From: WM-3-3 sp041660045
GTDB taxonomy: Bacteria; Pseudomonadota; Gammaproteobacteria; Methylococcales; Methylomonadaceae
DNA length: 64,000 bases
Assembly (NCBI GenBank): GCA_041660045.1
Contig: JBAZXA010000001.1
Location: 372,001 to 436,000, forward strand
Direction: 5' to 3'
Shown: positions 17,911 to 26,915 of the stretch, piece by piece
Layout of the letters: the number at the start of each line of letters is the position of its first letter
Numbering within the stretch: position 1 is the stretch's first letter
Made by a program: the position numbers and the translations under genes
The notes under the pieces: generated by a model
Database searches by the model: none
Told to the model about the DNA's origin: nothing
What the model saw: the letters and a program-made list of their open reading frames with translations, nothing else

Positions 17911-19689
17911 TTATTTAGACCAGGTTTTGATGACTTGTGCGACCAATTTGGCATCCTCGTCCACTAAACGCTGGACATATTCAAGACGTCTTTCATAACT
18001 TTGTGGTGCTTCTAATAATAAGAGGTCATCCAATTGAAATTTTTCAAGGCTAGGTTGCTGAGGCATTGAGCCTGCAGGTACAGCTATGGGTACACCTTTT
18101 TCATCGTAGCCCATGGTGCCAGCTTTTGCTGCCGCCATTTTTTCAGCTTCAGCTTGTGCCAACTGACGTTTTTCTTCTAAGTCACGGCCAACTAATAAGC
18201 GCATGGTTGGCCTTAAAACACCCAATAATAAGAACACTACCACTAAAGCAGCCGCGATTTGTTTGATTAGATCAATAAACCAGCTTTGTTCCCATATTGG
18301 CAAACTGGGTATGGCTTCTATTTCTGATGGCAATCTGAAAGCGACATTAGTTACAGTGACTTGATCTCCACGGCTACTATCGAAACCAACGGCTTGCTTT
18401 ACAAGGTCAGTAAAGCGGTTAATGTCTTCTTGCGCATAAGGTTGAGTTTTGCTACCACTATCCGTAGATGGCAAATGCTTATCATCCACAACCACGGCAA
18501 CTGATAGCCTACGTAAATTGCCCGTCGCAAGTCGGGTATGAGTAATCGTTTTATCCAGTTCAAAATTACGGGTTGCGCTTTTGGTCGCAGAACCGGGGTT
18601 TTCTGGTGGCGCTGCGTTGTTAGCTGCAGCCCCTGTATTGTTTGGGTTGGCCGCTGCGCCTGTATTCGGTAACGTTTCAGGGGCGGTACCCGCTGGTGTG
18701 GGCTGGTTAGATAAGGCCCCAGGAACACCTTGTACGGCTGACAACGAGCTTTTCTCCTCCGTGGTTTGCTCGCTTCTTAAGGCTGGTAAGTCAGGGTTAA
18801 ACAATTCCTGGGTACGGTCAGTTTGGCTAAAATCGACATCGGCGGAAACTTGGGCGCGCATGCCATCACCAACTAAAGGGGACAAGATATTTTCTATCCT
18901 AGCCATTAAATGCTCTTCTATATTCTTTTTATACTCAAACTGTTTTGAGGTTAAGTAACTATCTGAAGATGAATCTTTGCTGTTTAGTAATTGTCCCCGT
19001 TGGTCAACCACGGTGACTTGATCCGAATCTAGCTGAGGGACACTAGAAGCAACCAAATGTACGATTGATTCAATCTGGCCTTTATCTAAAGACCGGCCTT
19101 GATATAAGTTAACCATTACCGAAGCACTGGGTTTTTTGCGTTCCCGCACAAACACGGATTGCTGTGGTAAGGCCAGTAAAACGCGCGCGGATTTTACATT
19201 TTGTATAGCCATGATGGTTTGCGCAATTTCACCTTCCAGTGCCCGTTGGAAGCGTAGGAGTTCAACATTTTTACTACTGCCAAAACCTTGCTCCTTATCG
19301 AGGATTTCATACCCTATACTGGTTGATTTAGGTAAACCTTGCGCAGCTAATTTTAGTTTAATGTCATTAATTTGGCTCATAGGGACTCGGATAGCCCCTG
19401 AACCAGCTTCAATTTTGTACTTTACCCCTTGGCTCTCTAAAACTTGTGCTATCTCAGCAGAGTCTTTTTCTGTCATTTCCGTAAATAACAAGCCATAGGA
19501 CGGTGTTTGTGACCATAAAACGACAGCTACGCCGATCGCCACACTGAAAGCTAAGCCTAACATTAAGCCAAGTTGACGACCTATCGTTAGTCCTGCCAAA
19601 CCTTTTAAGGCTGGATGCGACTCACGTGGCTCAGACAAGGCTTGTCCGATGTGCGTAGAAGTTAAAGTATTTGTGCTTTCTTCGCTCAT
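17911..19689 (-). CDS. fliF: Flagellar MS-ring protein FliF
   Basis: Forms the membrane-embedded MS ring on which the basal body is built. It has two membrane segments (about 43-63 and 470-490) that flank a large periplasmic part. That part contains SYGLLFTEMTEKDSAEIAQVLES and VRVLL-type ring-building motifs, plus a Pro/Ala/Asn-rich linker (about 315-365). The C-terminal cytoplasmic tail for FliG binding follows. The frame is also open from a GTG at 19698; ATG at 19689 (MSEESTN) is preferred. Length is about 592 residues, normal for the family. Confidence 0.97.
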   Translation of the reverse strand: MSEESTNTLTSTHIGQALSEPRESHPALKGLAGLTIGRQLGLMLGLAFSVAIGVAVVLWSQTPSYGLLFTEMTEKDSAEIAQVLESQGVKYKIEAGSGAIRVPMSQINDIKLKLAAQGLPKSTSIGYEILDKEQGFGSSKNVELLRFQRALEGEIAQTIMAIQNVKSARVLLALPQQSVFVRERKKPSASVMVNLYQGRSLDKGQIESIVHLVASSVPQLDSDQVTVVDQRGQLLNSKDSSSDSYLTSKQFEYKKNIEEHLMARIENILSPLVGDGMRAQVSADVDFSQTDRTQELFNPDLPALRSEQTTEEKSSLSAVQGVPGALSNQPTPAGTAPETLPNTGAAANPNNTGAAANNAAPPENPGSATKSATRNFELDKTITHTRLATGNLRRLSVAVVVDDKHLPSTDSGSKTQPYAQEDINRFTDLVKQAVGFDSSRGDQVTVTNVAFRLPSEIEAIPSLPIWEQSWFIDLIKQIAAALVVVFLLLGVLRPTMRLLVGRDLEEKRQLAQAEAEKMAAAKAGTMGYDEKGVPIAVPAGSMPQQPSLEKFQLDDLLLLEAPQSYERRLEYVQRLVDEDAKLVAQVIKTWSK

Positions 19690-19706
19690 TGCGGCCACTT
19701 AATAGG

Positions 19707-20024
19707 TTATAGCGGGGTGTTCATGATGTCTTTGTAGGCATCGACTAACTTATTCCTAACTTGCAACATAGCTTCAAATGACACGCTAGCTTTTTGTGAG
19801 GCTATCATGACTTCAGCTAAACTGACATTTGCTTCGCCTGTTTCGAAAGCTTCTGACAATTTACCGGCTGCTTTTTGATTGTCATTGACAGCGTTTATGG
19901 ATTGTTTTAATAAGACGGCAAAGTCGGTACCACCTTCTGATGAGGATTCTGTAGTTTTATTGCTGGCTTCAAGGGACATCGCCCGCATTTGTGCAAGAAC
20001 TTGGTTAACGTTGATATCATTCAT
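19707..20024 (-). CDS. fliE: Flagellar hook-basal body protein FliE
   Basis: Small rod adaptor between the MS ring and the proximal rod. Of 105 residues, the C-terminal part VSLAEVMIASQKASVSFEAMLQVRNKLVDAYKDIM (in sections) is the diagnostic FliE region. It is the first gene of the fliEFGHIJK operon, preceded by a sigma-54 promoter and lying 52 bases after the fleR stop. An AAGGA ribosome-binding site is present. Confidence 0.97.
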   Translation of the reverse strand: MNDINVNQVLAQMRAMSLEASNKTTESSSEGGTDFAVLLKQSINAVNDNQKAAGKLSEAFETGEANVSLAEVMIASQKASVSFEAMLQVRNKLVDAYKDIMNTPL

Positions 20025-20056
20025 AACGGATTCCTTTTATCTATTGCACAAAGATA

Positions 20057-20073
20057 AGCATTTTCAATGCCAG
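20057..20073 (-). promoter_or_regulatory. fliEp: Sigma-54 promoter of the fliE operon
   Basis: On the minus strand TGGCATTGAAAATGCT has the invariant GG (20071-20070) and GC (20059-20058) separated by ten bases, with 2-3 deviations from the -24/-12 consensus. The expected start point is about 20 bases before the fliE ATG. The regulator is probably FleQ or FleR, both encoded just upstream. Confidence 0.8.
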
Positions 20074-20076
20074 TAT

Positions 20077-21462
20077 TTAGCACGGAATTCTGACACCTGA
20101 CTCCTTCATGCGCGCCATTTTATAGCGTAAGGTTCTTGCACTAATCCCCAATTTTTGCGCAGTGGTTTTACGGCTGCCATTTTCCATTTGTAAGGTCTGT
20201 AAAATAATCCGCTCTTCGGCTGAGCGCACCCCTTCGTCCAAATCATGGCATTCACTATCATGCTCTGCAGACGACCGTTCCTCGCCAACTTTAACTGAAT
20301 CTAGGGGGACAGCACATGCGGCGATATCGAAATTTGTGCCCAACTCCTCAAAAATTAAATCATCTGCTTGTATCCAGTCACTGGCTTTTAAAATCAATGC
20401 ACGCTGTACAACATTATCAAGCTCCCTCACATTGCCAGGCCAAGGGTAAGCAAGCATTTTAGCGATTGCAGCCGCTGTGAATTCAGGCATTTTTTTAGCT
20501 TTTGGCCAATGTCTTAGCAGTAATTCTTTGGCCAGCGGCAAAATATCGCCGGGCCTTGCCCGTAATGGTGGAATGCTGATTGGAAATACACTCAAACGAT
20601 AATATAAATCTTCCCTAAATAGGTTTTGTTCAACTAATTCTTTTAACTTGCAATTGGTAGCTGCCAAAATTCTGACATCTAGATGTATTTTTTTAGTACT
20701 ACCCAAGCGTTCGATTTCTTTTTCTTGCAGTACCCTTAATAGTTTTGCCTGCAAGTTCAAATCCATCTCTGAAATTTCATCTAACAGCAAGGTGCCACCT
20801 TGGGCTTGTTCAAATTTACCAGGCATAGCTTGTATCGCCCCAGTAAAAGCACCTTTTTCATAACCAAACAAAGTGGCTTCCAACATATTTTCTGGAATCG
20901 CCGCGCAATTAATCGCAACAAATGGGCCATTGCTATAACTCGAAGATTGATGGATGTATTGGGCAATAACTTCCTTGCCACTTCCGCTTTCACCTTGGAG
21001 CAAAACAGTGACTGTCGATTTGGCAACCTTACTGGTTAGTGCATAAAGCTTTTGCATGTTAGGGTCTTGCACAGCAAATTCTTGCACAGTTAAAGCGGCG
21101 GATAACACATAAGCGGACACCTTATTGATTAAAGTATCTGCTTCAAATGGCTTGATTAAATAATCCACCGCGCCCGTTTGCATAGCTTCAACCGCTTTCG
21201 GGATAGTGCCGTAAGCTGTCATTAACAAAACCGGAAGTCCAGGGTGTTTAAGCTGTATGTTATGTAAAAGGGCAAAGCCATCCATTACTGGCATTTGCAC
21301 ATCGCTCAGCACTAAACGGACAGTCTTGCTCACCAAGTGTTTAAGGGCTTCAATACCGTTGCTTGCTGTTATAACCCGATAGCCTTGGATTTCTAAAGTA
21401 TCACTTAAAGCTTCACATAAGGCGATATCGTCCTCAACTATTAAGACATCATAAGGTTGCAT
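20077..21462 (-). CDS. fleR: Sigma-54-dependent flagellar response regulator FleR/FlrC
   Basis: NtrC-type activator of the middle flagellar genes, phosphorylated by the adjacent kinase. The 461 residues contain a receiver with Asp in VLSDVQMP (near 55) and Lys in YLIKPFEA. The AAA+ domain has Walker A GESGSGKE, the sigma-54 contact loop GAFTGA, and LLDEISEM. The C-terminal Fis-type helix-turn-helix is around KTTAQKLGISARTLRYK. The start is set at ATG 21462, preceded by GGAGA; the frame is open for 17 more codons without a better signal. The 5' end overlaps the fleS stop by 14 bases. Confidence 0.95.
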   Translation of the reverse strand: MQPYDVLIVEDDIALCEALSDTLEIQGYRVITASNGIEALKHLVSKTVRLVLSDVQMPVMDGFALLHNIQLKHPGLPVLLMTAYGTIPKAVEAMQTGAVDYLIKPFEADTLINKVSAYVLSAALTVQEFAVQDPNMQKLYALTSKVAKSTVTVLLQGESGSGKEVIAQYIHQSSSYSNGPFVAINCAAIPENMLEATLFGYEKGAFTGAIQAMPGKFEQAQGGTLLLDEISEMDLNLQAKLLRVLQEKEIERLGSTKKIHLDVRILAATNCKLKELVEQNLFREDLYYRLSVFPISIPPLRARPGDILPLAKELLLRHWPKAKKMPEFTAAAIAKMLAYPWPGNVRELDNVVQRALILKASDWIQADDLIFEELGTNFDIAACAVPLDSVKVGEERSSAEHDSECHDLDEGVRSAEERIILQTLQMENGSRKTTAQKLGISARTLRYKMARMKESGVRIPC

Positions 21463-22696
21463 ATTGGTTCTCCGTTTTAAGCTCTTTAGGGTGGTTTTTA
21501 CTCGAAAAACCACTCGGCAATACTGAGTTTGATGGTTTTAAACAAGGCAAGAATAGGGAAAATGTCGTACCCGAGCCGAATTTTGTTTTAAGCTTCACGT
21601 GGCCGCCATGCGCTTTAACGACACTGTCTACTACGGCCAACCCTAATCCTGTACCATTAGATTTGGTGGTAAAAAACGGCTCAAACACACGTTGTTGAAG
21701 ATGACTTGACATACCTGGCCCGGTATCTTTGATATCAATCTGGATTTGGCCATTACCGATCTGGGTAACCAAGACGGTAATCTTGCCTGTTTGGCCTAAG
21801 GCATCAACAGCATTATTTAATAAATTCATTAATGCGCCACGTAAGGCATTTTCATTGCCTAACATTTCATCATCATGCGCCTGGTTGAGAATTTCACAGG
21901 TAATGTCAGATTCACCGGCATAATCCTTGAGCGCATCCGCTAAATGGGCTAACAGGCTATTGAGTGAAAAACAGCCCATCGCCAATTTACCGTCTTTAGC
22001 AAATATCAACATATCGTTGATTTGCCTTTCTAAATAATGCAAGCGTTCTAAAATTTTCGTTGAAAAACGTTGCCGTTTATCAACATCTAACGCCACATTA
22101 TTGAGTTGGGAAGCATAAATAATAGCGGTTGCTAAAGGTGTCCTGACTTGGTGTGCCAAACTGGCCACCATTTCCCCCATCGCAGAAAGTTTCTGTTGTT
22201 GGTGGATAATATCTTCAAGTTCACGCATTTGGCTGATATCGGACAATAGAATGATTTGCCCTGCTTGTTTGCCAGCTGATTTATGGGTAAGGCTTATACG
22301 TTGGCCATTGGCTAATTGATATTCATGAGGATTACCTGCTATAGCCAATAAACAGTTGTTAAAAACATCAACCCAGGCTTTACTTTTAAGCGGTTTACCT
22401 AAAAATTCGTAGGCTAATTGGTTGCAATCTACAATAATCCCACTATCGTCAATGACAATCACACCGGCTGGTAAGGCCGCAAGTATTTTTTCCAACCAAT
22501 CGGCAAGCTTTTCCTTCTCTTCCAGCGTTTTTAAACGTTCACTGTGGGCAAAAGCAAGTTCATCATGTAATTTTGCAACTTGCTCTTCTAAAGCTTGATA
22601 AGAAGCAGTCAAATGCTCTGAAAGCTCATTAAAGAGGCGAAAAGCATCAGTGAGCTGCTGGGTTTTTTGGGCTTGTAAAACGTAATTTGTATTCAT
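21449..22696 (-). CDS. fleS: Flagellar sensor histidine kinase FleS/FlrB
   Basis: Cytosolic histidine kinase that phosphorylates FleR. The 415 residues have an N-terminal coiled coil and a PAS domain (about 68-175). The HisKA box is SLAHQVRTPLATAI, with His near 188. The ATPase domain follows with NLLNNAVDAL (N box), DTGPGM (G1) and GTGLGLAVV (G2). No membrane span is present, matching FleS. It is transcribed from the sigma-54 promoter just upstream and overlaps fleR. Confidence 0.95.
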   Translation of the reverse strand: MNTNYVLQAQKTQQLTDAFRLFNELSEHLTASYQALEEQVAKLHDELAFAHSERLKTLEEKEKLADWLEKILAALPAGVIVIDDSGIIVDCNQLAYEFLGKPLKSKAWVDVFNNCLLAIAGNPHEYQLANGQRISLTHKSAGKQAGQIILLSDISQMRELEDIIHQQQKLSAMGEMVASLAHQVRTPLATAIIYASQLNNVALDVDKRQRFSTKILERLHYLERQINDMLIFAKDGKLAMGCFSLNSLLAHLADALKDYAGESDITCEILNQAHDDEMLGNENALRGALMNLLNNAVDALGQTGKITVLVTQIGNGQIQIDIKDTGPGMSSHLQQRVFEPFFTTKSNGTGLGLAVVDSVVKAHGGHVKLKTKFGSGTTFSLFLPCLKPSNSVLPSGFSSKNHPKELKTENQYATL

Positions 22697-22728
22697 AGCT
22701 GATCTTTAATAGTTATCAGCTTGGTATG

Positions 22729-22744
22729 AGCAAAAATTACGCCA
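22729..22744 (-). promoter_or_regulatory. fleSp: Sigma-54 promoter of fleSR
   Basis: On the minus strand TGGCGTAATTTTTGCT has the GG at 22743-22742, ten-base spacing, and a consensus TTGCT at -12 (GC at 22731-22730). The start point would be near 22718, about 22 bases before the fleS ATG. In pseudomonads and vibrios fleSR/flrBC is activated by FleQ/FlrA, encoded immediately upstream here. Confidence 0.85.
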
Positions 22745-22803
22745 TTAATATTTTATAATTGTTATCAATAGCTTAACTTAACGCGTCGTTATTTTGACAC
22801 CCG

Positions 22804-24297
22804 TTACCGCGATAAATCGTATTTTCTTAGCTTTTCAACGAGGGTAGTCCTACGCATATTTAAGCGTTTAGCAGCGTGCGCCACAACACCATGGGATTCA
22901 TCTAGCGCCTGACGGATTAGATCTAACTCTAGGACGTTAAGATACTCTTTTAAATCTATGCCAGTTTCCGGTAATTTTGCCAATGATTCTGAGGCATTAG
23001 CTGGTAACGAGAAGGTTGCTGACAAGTCTTCTTCCACCGGCTCATCTGTGGATAATACTGTTGCTACTTCAGGCTCTGCTCCTTGTACATCTTCATACTC
23101 AGTTACCAAGGCTTCTAACACTTCATAATGTTGAAATTTTTCGGGTAAATCTGCAACATCAACTAAACCTTTAGGATAAATAATCGCTAAACGTTCTACT
23201 AAATTAGCTAACTCCCTAACATTCCCAGGCCAAGTATGCTGCATTAAAACCGAGAGAGCTGCTTTTGTCAGGCGTACTGAACCTCGGTTAGCGATTTCTA
23301 GGCGGTTGATTAAATCTTTAACTAAAGCCGGAATATCTTCTGCCCGTTGCCTTAACGCCGGCATTTCAATAGGGAAGACGTTTAAGCGATAGAATAAATC
23401 TTCACGAAAACGGCTTTCTTTTATTTCTTTTTCCAATGAACGATGAGTTGCAGCGATCACCCTAACATCACAGTGTATGGTTTTATTGCTCCCTACCCGC
23501 TCAAAACTACGTTCTTGTAAAACCCGCAATAATTTAACTTGCATGGACATAGGCATATCGCCGATTTCATCCAAAAATAAAGTGCCACCTTCAGCCAATT
23601 CAAAACGCCCTTGCCTTGAGCTTAACGCACCAGTAAACGCCCCCTTCTCATGGCCGAACAGCTCACTTTCCAACAATTCTCCGGGTATTGCGCCACAATT
23701 TATCGGTACAAAGGGTTTTGCAGAGCGTAATGATGCATCGTGTAAGGATCTGGCCACCACTTCTTTGCCCGTCCCAGACTCGCCCAAAATCAACACAGTG
23801 GCATCCGATTCGGCAACTTGAAATATTAACTTCCTGATCTCGACCATGGCCGTGCTATTGCCTTTTAATCGGTCAATCGAGGGTGACCTGCGGTCATAAA
23901 CGCGTCGGTCTGTCGCTGCCCTGGCACCAAATTGCCCGTTTGCTTCGGCTATTTTATCGGCAATTAGTTTAAAACTAGAATAACTTGCAGGCCATTCCAT
24001 GACCTGAAAAACAACCTCATTTATCATACTAGGCACTTGCAGCCCCATACCTTTACTAACAACTAGCACCACGGGTTTATTTTGGGCTAGCCCTACGACA
24101 TCTTTCACTAATAAAGCTTGTTTTTCTAAACCATCACCAATGAAAATGCCAAAATAGGCTTGGCTATACTGCATGAGCCCACGATAACTGGACGAACTTG
24201 CAATTTCAACTTCATATTCCATAAATAGGAGAATAATCTCCAATTGTTGAATTCTTGACTTGTTATCATCTATTAACAAAATCTTCGGCAAAGCCAT
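22804..24297 (-). CDS. fleQ: Master flagellar regulator FleQ/FlrA (sigma-54 activator)
   Basis: Top-level activator of flagellar genes; in pseudomonads also a c-di-GMP-responsive switch for exopolysaccharide and adhesin genes. The 497 residues have an N-terminal FleQ-type receiver lacking the canonical phospho-acceptor setting. The AAA+ domain has Walker A GESGTGKE, GAFTGA and LFLDEIGDM. A variable linker and the C-terminal Fis-type HTH (VVAHAAKRLNMRRTTLVEKLRKY, read in parts) follow. It is followed by fleS after 107 bases carrying the sigma-54 promoter. Confidence 0.95.
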   Translation of the reverse strand: MALPKILLIDDNKSRIQQLEIILLFMEYEVEIASSSSYRGLMQYSQAYFGIFIGDGLEKQALLVKDVVGLAQNKPVVLVVSKGMGLQVPSMINEVVFQVMEWPASYSSFKLIADKIAEANGQFGARAATDRRVYDRRSPSIDRLKGNSTAMVEIRKLIFQVAESDATVLILGESGTGKEVVARSLHDASLRSAKPFVPINCGAIPGELLESELFGHEKGAFTGALSSRQGRFELAEGGTLFLDEIGDMPMSMQVKLLRVLQERSFERVGSNKTIHCDVRVIAATHRSLEKEIKESRFREDLFYRLNVFPIEMPALRQRAEDIPALVKDLINRLEIANRGSVRLTKAALSVLMQHTWPGNVRELANLVERLAIIYPKGLVDVADLPEKFQHYEVLEALVTEYEDVQGAEPEVATVLSTDEPVEEDLSATFSLPANASESLAKLPETGIDLKEYLNVLELDLIRQALDESHGVVAHAAKRLNMRRTTLVEKLRKYDLSR

Positions 24298-24562
24298 ATC
24301 CTAATACTCGTCACCTTAAACAAAAAAGAAGACTGCTAAGCACAGCTTGGTGCAGTTTATCCAACCTAAAAACATAATGTTATTTCTTCAAACTACGATT
24401 ATGGTTTATTCCGCAGACAGCGCGAGCGACTGCAATAACTATAGTTTAGTCCATATCCAATAAAGTCGGGTGAGATTAGCCCTTACAAATTATTTAAAAA
24501 TGGCTTGACAAAAATTTCCCATGGTAGAGACTAGAAACTTACTAACTACGTGAGAAAGTTTT
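24298..24562. other. Divergent intergenic region between fleQ and the CNNM transporter
   Basis: 265 bases with no gene. A TTGACA lies on the plus strand near 24505, but the -10 region 17 bases on is poor. An interrupted inverted repeat actgc/gcagt lies near 24334-24357. No sigma-54 element was found facing fleQ, in keeping with a sigma-70 promoter for a master regulator. Confidence 0.3.
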
Positions 24563-25825
24563 TTGAACGATATTCCCCTTAGTATGCTACTAGGCATACT
24601 AGCGCTAATGCTGTTACTGTCGGCTTTTTTTTCGGGTGCTGAAACAGCGCTGATGACGCTTAACCGTTATCGATTAAGGCACTTGGTCAAATTAAAGCAA
24701 CGTAGCGCCATCAATACTTTGCAGCTATTGAACAAACAAGATTTATTGAATAGCTTTATCTTGTTAGGTAATAATTTTGTTAACATTCTTGCCGCCGCGC
24801 TCACCACCTTTATTGCCACACACTTTTATCAGCAAAAAGAAGAAAGTTTAGCTATTGCAATCCTTTTGCTCACCTTGGGTGTTTTAATATTTTCTGAGAT
24901 TATCCCTAAAAAACTGGCTTCGCTTAGACCTGAGCTTTTAGCCTTTCCTGCCAGTTGGATTATTTTGCCTTTGCTCAAAGTGTTTTTCCCGGTGATTTGG
25001 CTTGTTAACGGAGTGGCCTATTTTTTCCTGCGCTTATTTGGCTTTAATCCAAAAAAGAAAAGTCAGGATACTTTTAATAAAGAAGAGTTAAAAAACATTG
25101 TAACCGAACCCGGGAGCTTGATTCCTGTGCGTTATCAAAAAATGTTATTGGGCATTTTAGATTTAGAATCCGCTACGGTTGAAGATATTATGACCCCTAG
25201 GCATGAAATAGTCGGTATAGATCTAGATGCATCATTACCGGACGTGCTGGTACAAATTAAACGAAGCCCCCATACCCGTTTACCTGTCTATAAAAAAAGT
25301 ATCGATAATGTTGAAGGTTTTTTGCATATAAGAAGCGTTTTGACACTGCTGGAACATAAAGACTTTAGCAAGGACACCATCCTAAATTTATTGACCAAAC
25401 CTTCGTTTATTCCCGATAGCACACCCGTGCATAATCAAATCCATCGGTTTAAGACGGAAAAAATTCGTATAGGATTGGTAGTTGACGAATATGGCGACGT
25501 ACTCGGTTTAGTGACCTTAGACGATTTATTACAGGAAATTGTCGGTGAGCTCATTACCGATGACGATACTGTTAGGCGACAAAATGACGGCAGTTATTTA
25601 GTTGATGCCAATATCACTGTGCGCGAATTAAATCGCCTTACCCAATGGGCACTACCCACTGAAGGCCCTAAAACACTAAATGGTTTGATAGTCGAGTTTA
25701 TGGAAACCATTCCAGAATCTGGCACTAGTATTAAATTACATGGCTACCCTTTAGAAATTTTAAAACGCGATGGCAGCGCAGTAAAATTAGTAAAGTTTTT
25801 ACCTGAAAATGTTTCCAGTTTGTAA
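24563..25825 (+). CDS. CNNM/CorC-HlyC family transporter (DUF21-CBS-CorC)
   Basis: Inner-membrane protein of the CorB/YfjD (CNNM) family, linked to magnesium or other cation export and resistance. Residues 1-190 hold the DUF21 membrane domain with FFSGAETALMTLNRYRLRHL and SEIIPKKLA. Residues 205-325 hold a CBS pair with VEDIMTPRHEIV and VVDEYGDVLGLVTLDDLLQEIVGE (read in parts). Residues 335-418 are the CorC_HlyC C-terminal domain. Start is TTG, with a GAGAAAG sequence upstream; an ATG eight codons on is an alternative. Family is certain, substrate unknown. Confidence 0.92.
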   Translation: MNDIPLSMLLGILALMLLLSAFFSGAETALMTLNRYRLRHLVKLKQRSAINTLQLLNKQDLLNSFILLGNNFVNILAAALTTFIATHFYQQKEESLAIAILLLTLGVLIFSEIIPKKLASLRPELLAFPASWIILPLLKVFFPVIWLVNGVAYFFLRLFGFNPKKKSQDTFNKEELKNIVTEPGSLIPVRYQKMLLGILDLESATVEDIMTPRHEIVGIDLDASLPDVLVQIKRSPHTRLPVYKKSIDNVEGFLHIRSVLTLLEHKDFSKDTILNLLTKPSFIPDSTPVHNQIHRFKTEKIRIGLVVDEYGDVLGLVTLDDLLQEIVGELITDDDTVRRQNDGSYLVDANITVRELNRLTQWALPTEGPKTLNGLIVEFMETIPESGTSIKLHGYPLEILKRDGSAVKLVKFLPENVSSL

Positions 25826-25895
25826 CTAGTATTGCCCTTGTAGAAGCCAAATTACCAACTATAATCAGGTTGGTATAAGGCAATTTCCAATTCGC

Positions 25896-26534
25896 ATGAC
25901 TAGACTTAGTGTTTTTTTTAAAGGCAGGGCAATCCACTCCTACCAGTTTGAGAGTGGTGTGGTTCATATTGGCCGCGATGAGAGTAATGATATTACCATC
26001 GACAGCCTAGCCGTGGCCAAGGCGCATGCTGCCATTATACTCAGGGATATTGGCAGCACGATAAAGCAACTCAATGATGATTACCCATTGATTATTAATG
26101 GCGCTAAAACGAAAGAATGTGCACTGAATAATAACGATAAAATATCACTAGGCAAACATGATATTTTATTTTATACGGCGGAAGCCAACTTTACGGCTAG
26201 TGCGACCGATTCGCTAGTTAATAAAGATGTAGAATTACTCAATTTAGAGATAAACAACAGCTTACAAACAGGCCCCGCCGCTAACTTACAAATTATGAAT
26301 GGCAACAATATCGGAAAGATTTTGCCCTTAAAAAAAGCAATGACTCGGTTAGGTCACACCGGTAGTGGCATTGTCGCCATTGCCAAACGTAAAGAAGGTT
26401 TTTTCATTTCGGCATTGGAAGAAAGCGAGACTATTTCGGTAAACAATCAACCGATAAATGGTGCTTCGCGTAGACTGCAAAACAACGATATGATCATTAT
26501 CGACAACACGTCCTTACAATTTTTTATGAATTAA
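25896..26534 (+). CDS. Protein with two FHA domains
   Basis: Cytoplasmic protein of 212 residues with no enzyme domain. The first FHA domain (about 18-95) is well conserved: VHIGRDESNDITID followed by AKAHAAI, which supplies the Gly-Arg-x-x-x-Asn phosphothreonine site. A second, weaker FHA-like domain (about 120-212) shows GKILPLKKAMTRLGH and ISVNNQPI. FHA domains read phosphothreonine, so a Ser/Thr kinase partner is expected but none is encoded nearby. It lies 4 bases before the PilZ gene and is probably co-transcribed with it. Confidence 0.8.
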   Translation: MTRLSVFFKGRAIHSYQFESGVVHIGRDESNDITIDSLAVAKAHAAIILRDIGSTIKQLNDDYPLIINGAKTKECALNNNDKISLGKHDILFYTAEANFTASATDSLVNKDVELLNLEINNSLQTGPAANLQIMNGNNIGKILPLKKAMTRLGHTGSGIVAIAKRKEGFFISALEESETISVNNQPINGASRRLQNNDMIIIDNTSLQFFMN

Positions 26535-26538
26535 TTTT

Positions 26539-26904
26539 ATGGAAAATATCGACAAGCGTAATTATCACCGAATATTATATAAAGCGGATGCCGCATTGTC
26601 TGATGGCAATAATATTAGCCGTTGTGAAATAATCGACTTATCCTTAAAAGGCTGCCTATTACGCTTAGAATTGCCTTGGGAAGGTGAACTTGAGAAAGTT
26701 TATATCTTGACCTGGCAATTATCTGAGACTATTAAAATTGAGATGCATATCACTATTTCTCATGCGCACGATGATTGCGTCGGTTTTAAATGCGAACACA
26801 TAGATATTGACAGTATTTCTGAATTGCGTCGTTTAGTTGAGCTGAACATAGGTGATAGCCTCTTATTAGAGCGGGATTTAATGGCTTTATCACATGCCCA
26901 GTAA
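26539..26904 (+). CDS. PilZ domain protein
   Basis: Single-domain PilZ protein of 121 residues, a probable c-di-GMP receptor. The N-terminal arginine pattern is DKRNYHRILYKADA, resembling RxxxR, and the second motif is IIDLSLKGCLLRL, a variant of the D/NxSxxG strand. These two motifs bind c-di-GMP in characterised PilZ domains. Located just after the double-FHA gene and convergent with radA (11 bases apart). Its output partner is not evident. Confidence 0.82.
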   Translation: MENIDKRNYHRILYKADAALSDGNNISRCEIIDLSLKGCLLRLELPWEGELEKVYILTWQLSETIKIEMHITISHAHDDCVGFKCEHIDIDSISELRRLVELNIGDSLLLERDLMALSHAQ

Positions 26905-26915
26905 TTAGCAACTAT

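Noticed and set aside
18399..18728. 109-codon frame on the minus strand inside fliF
   Set aside because: Out-of-frame reading of the Pro/Ala/Asn-rich fliF linker; fliF is intact in its own frame.
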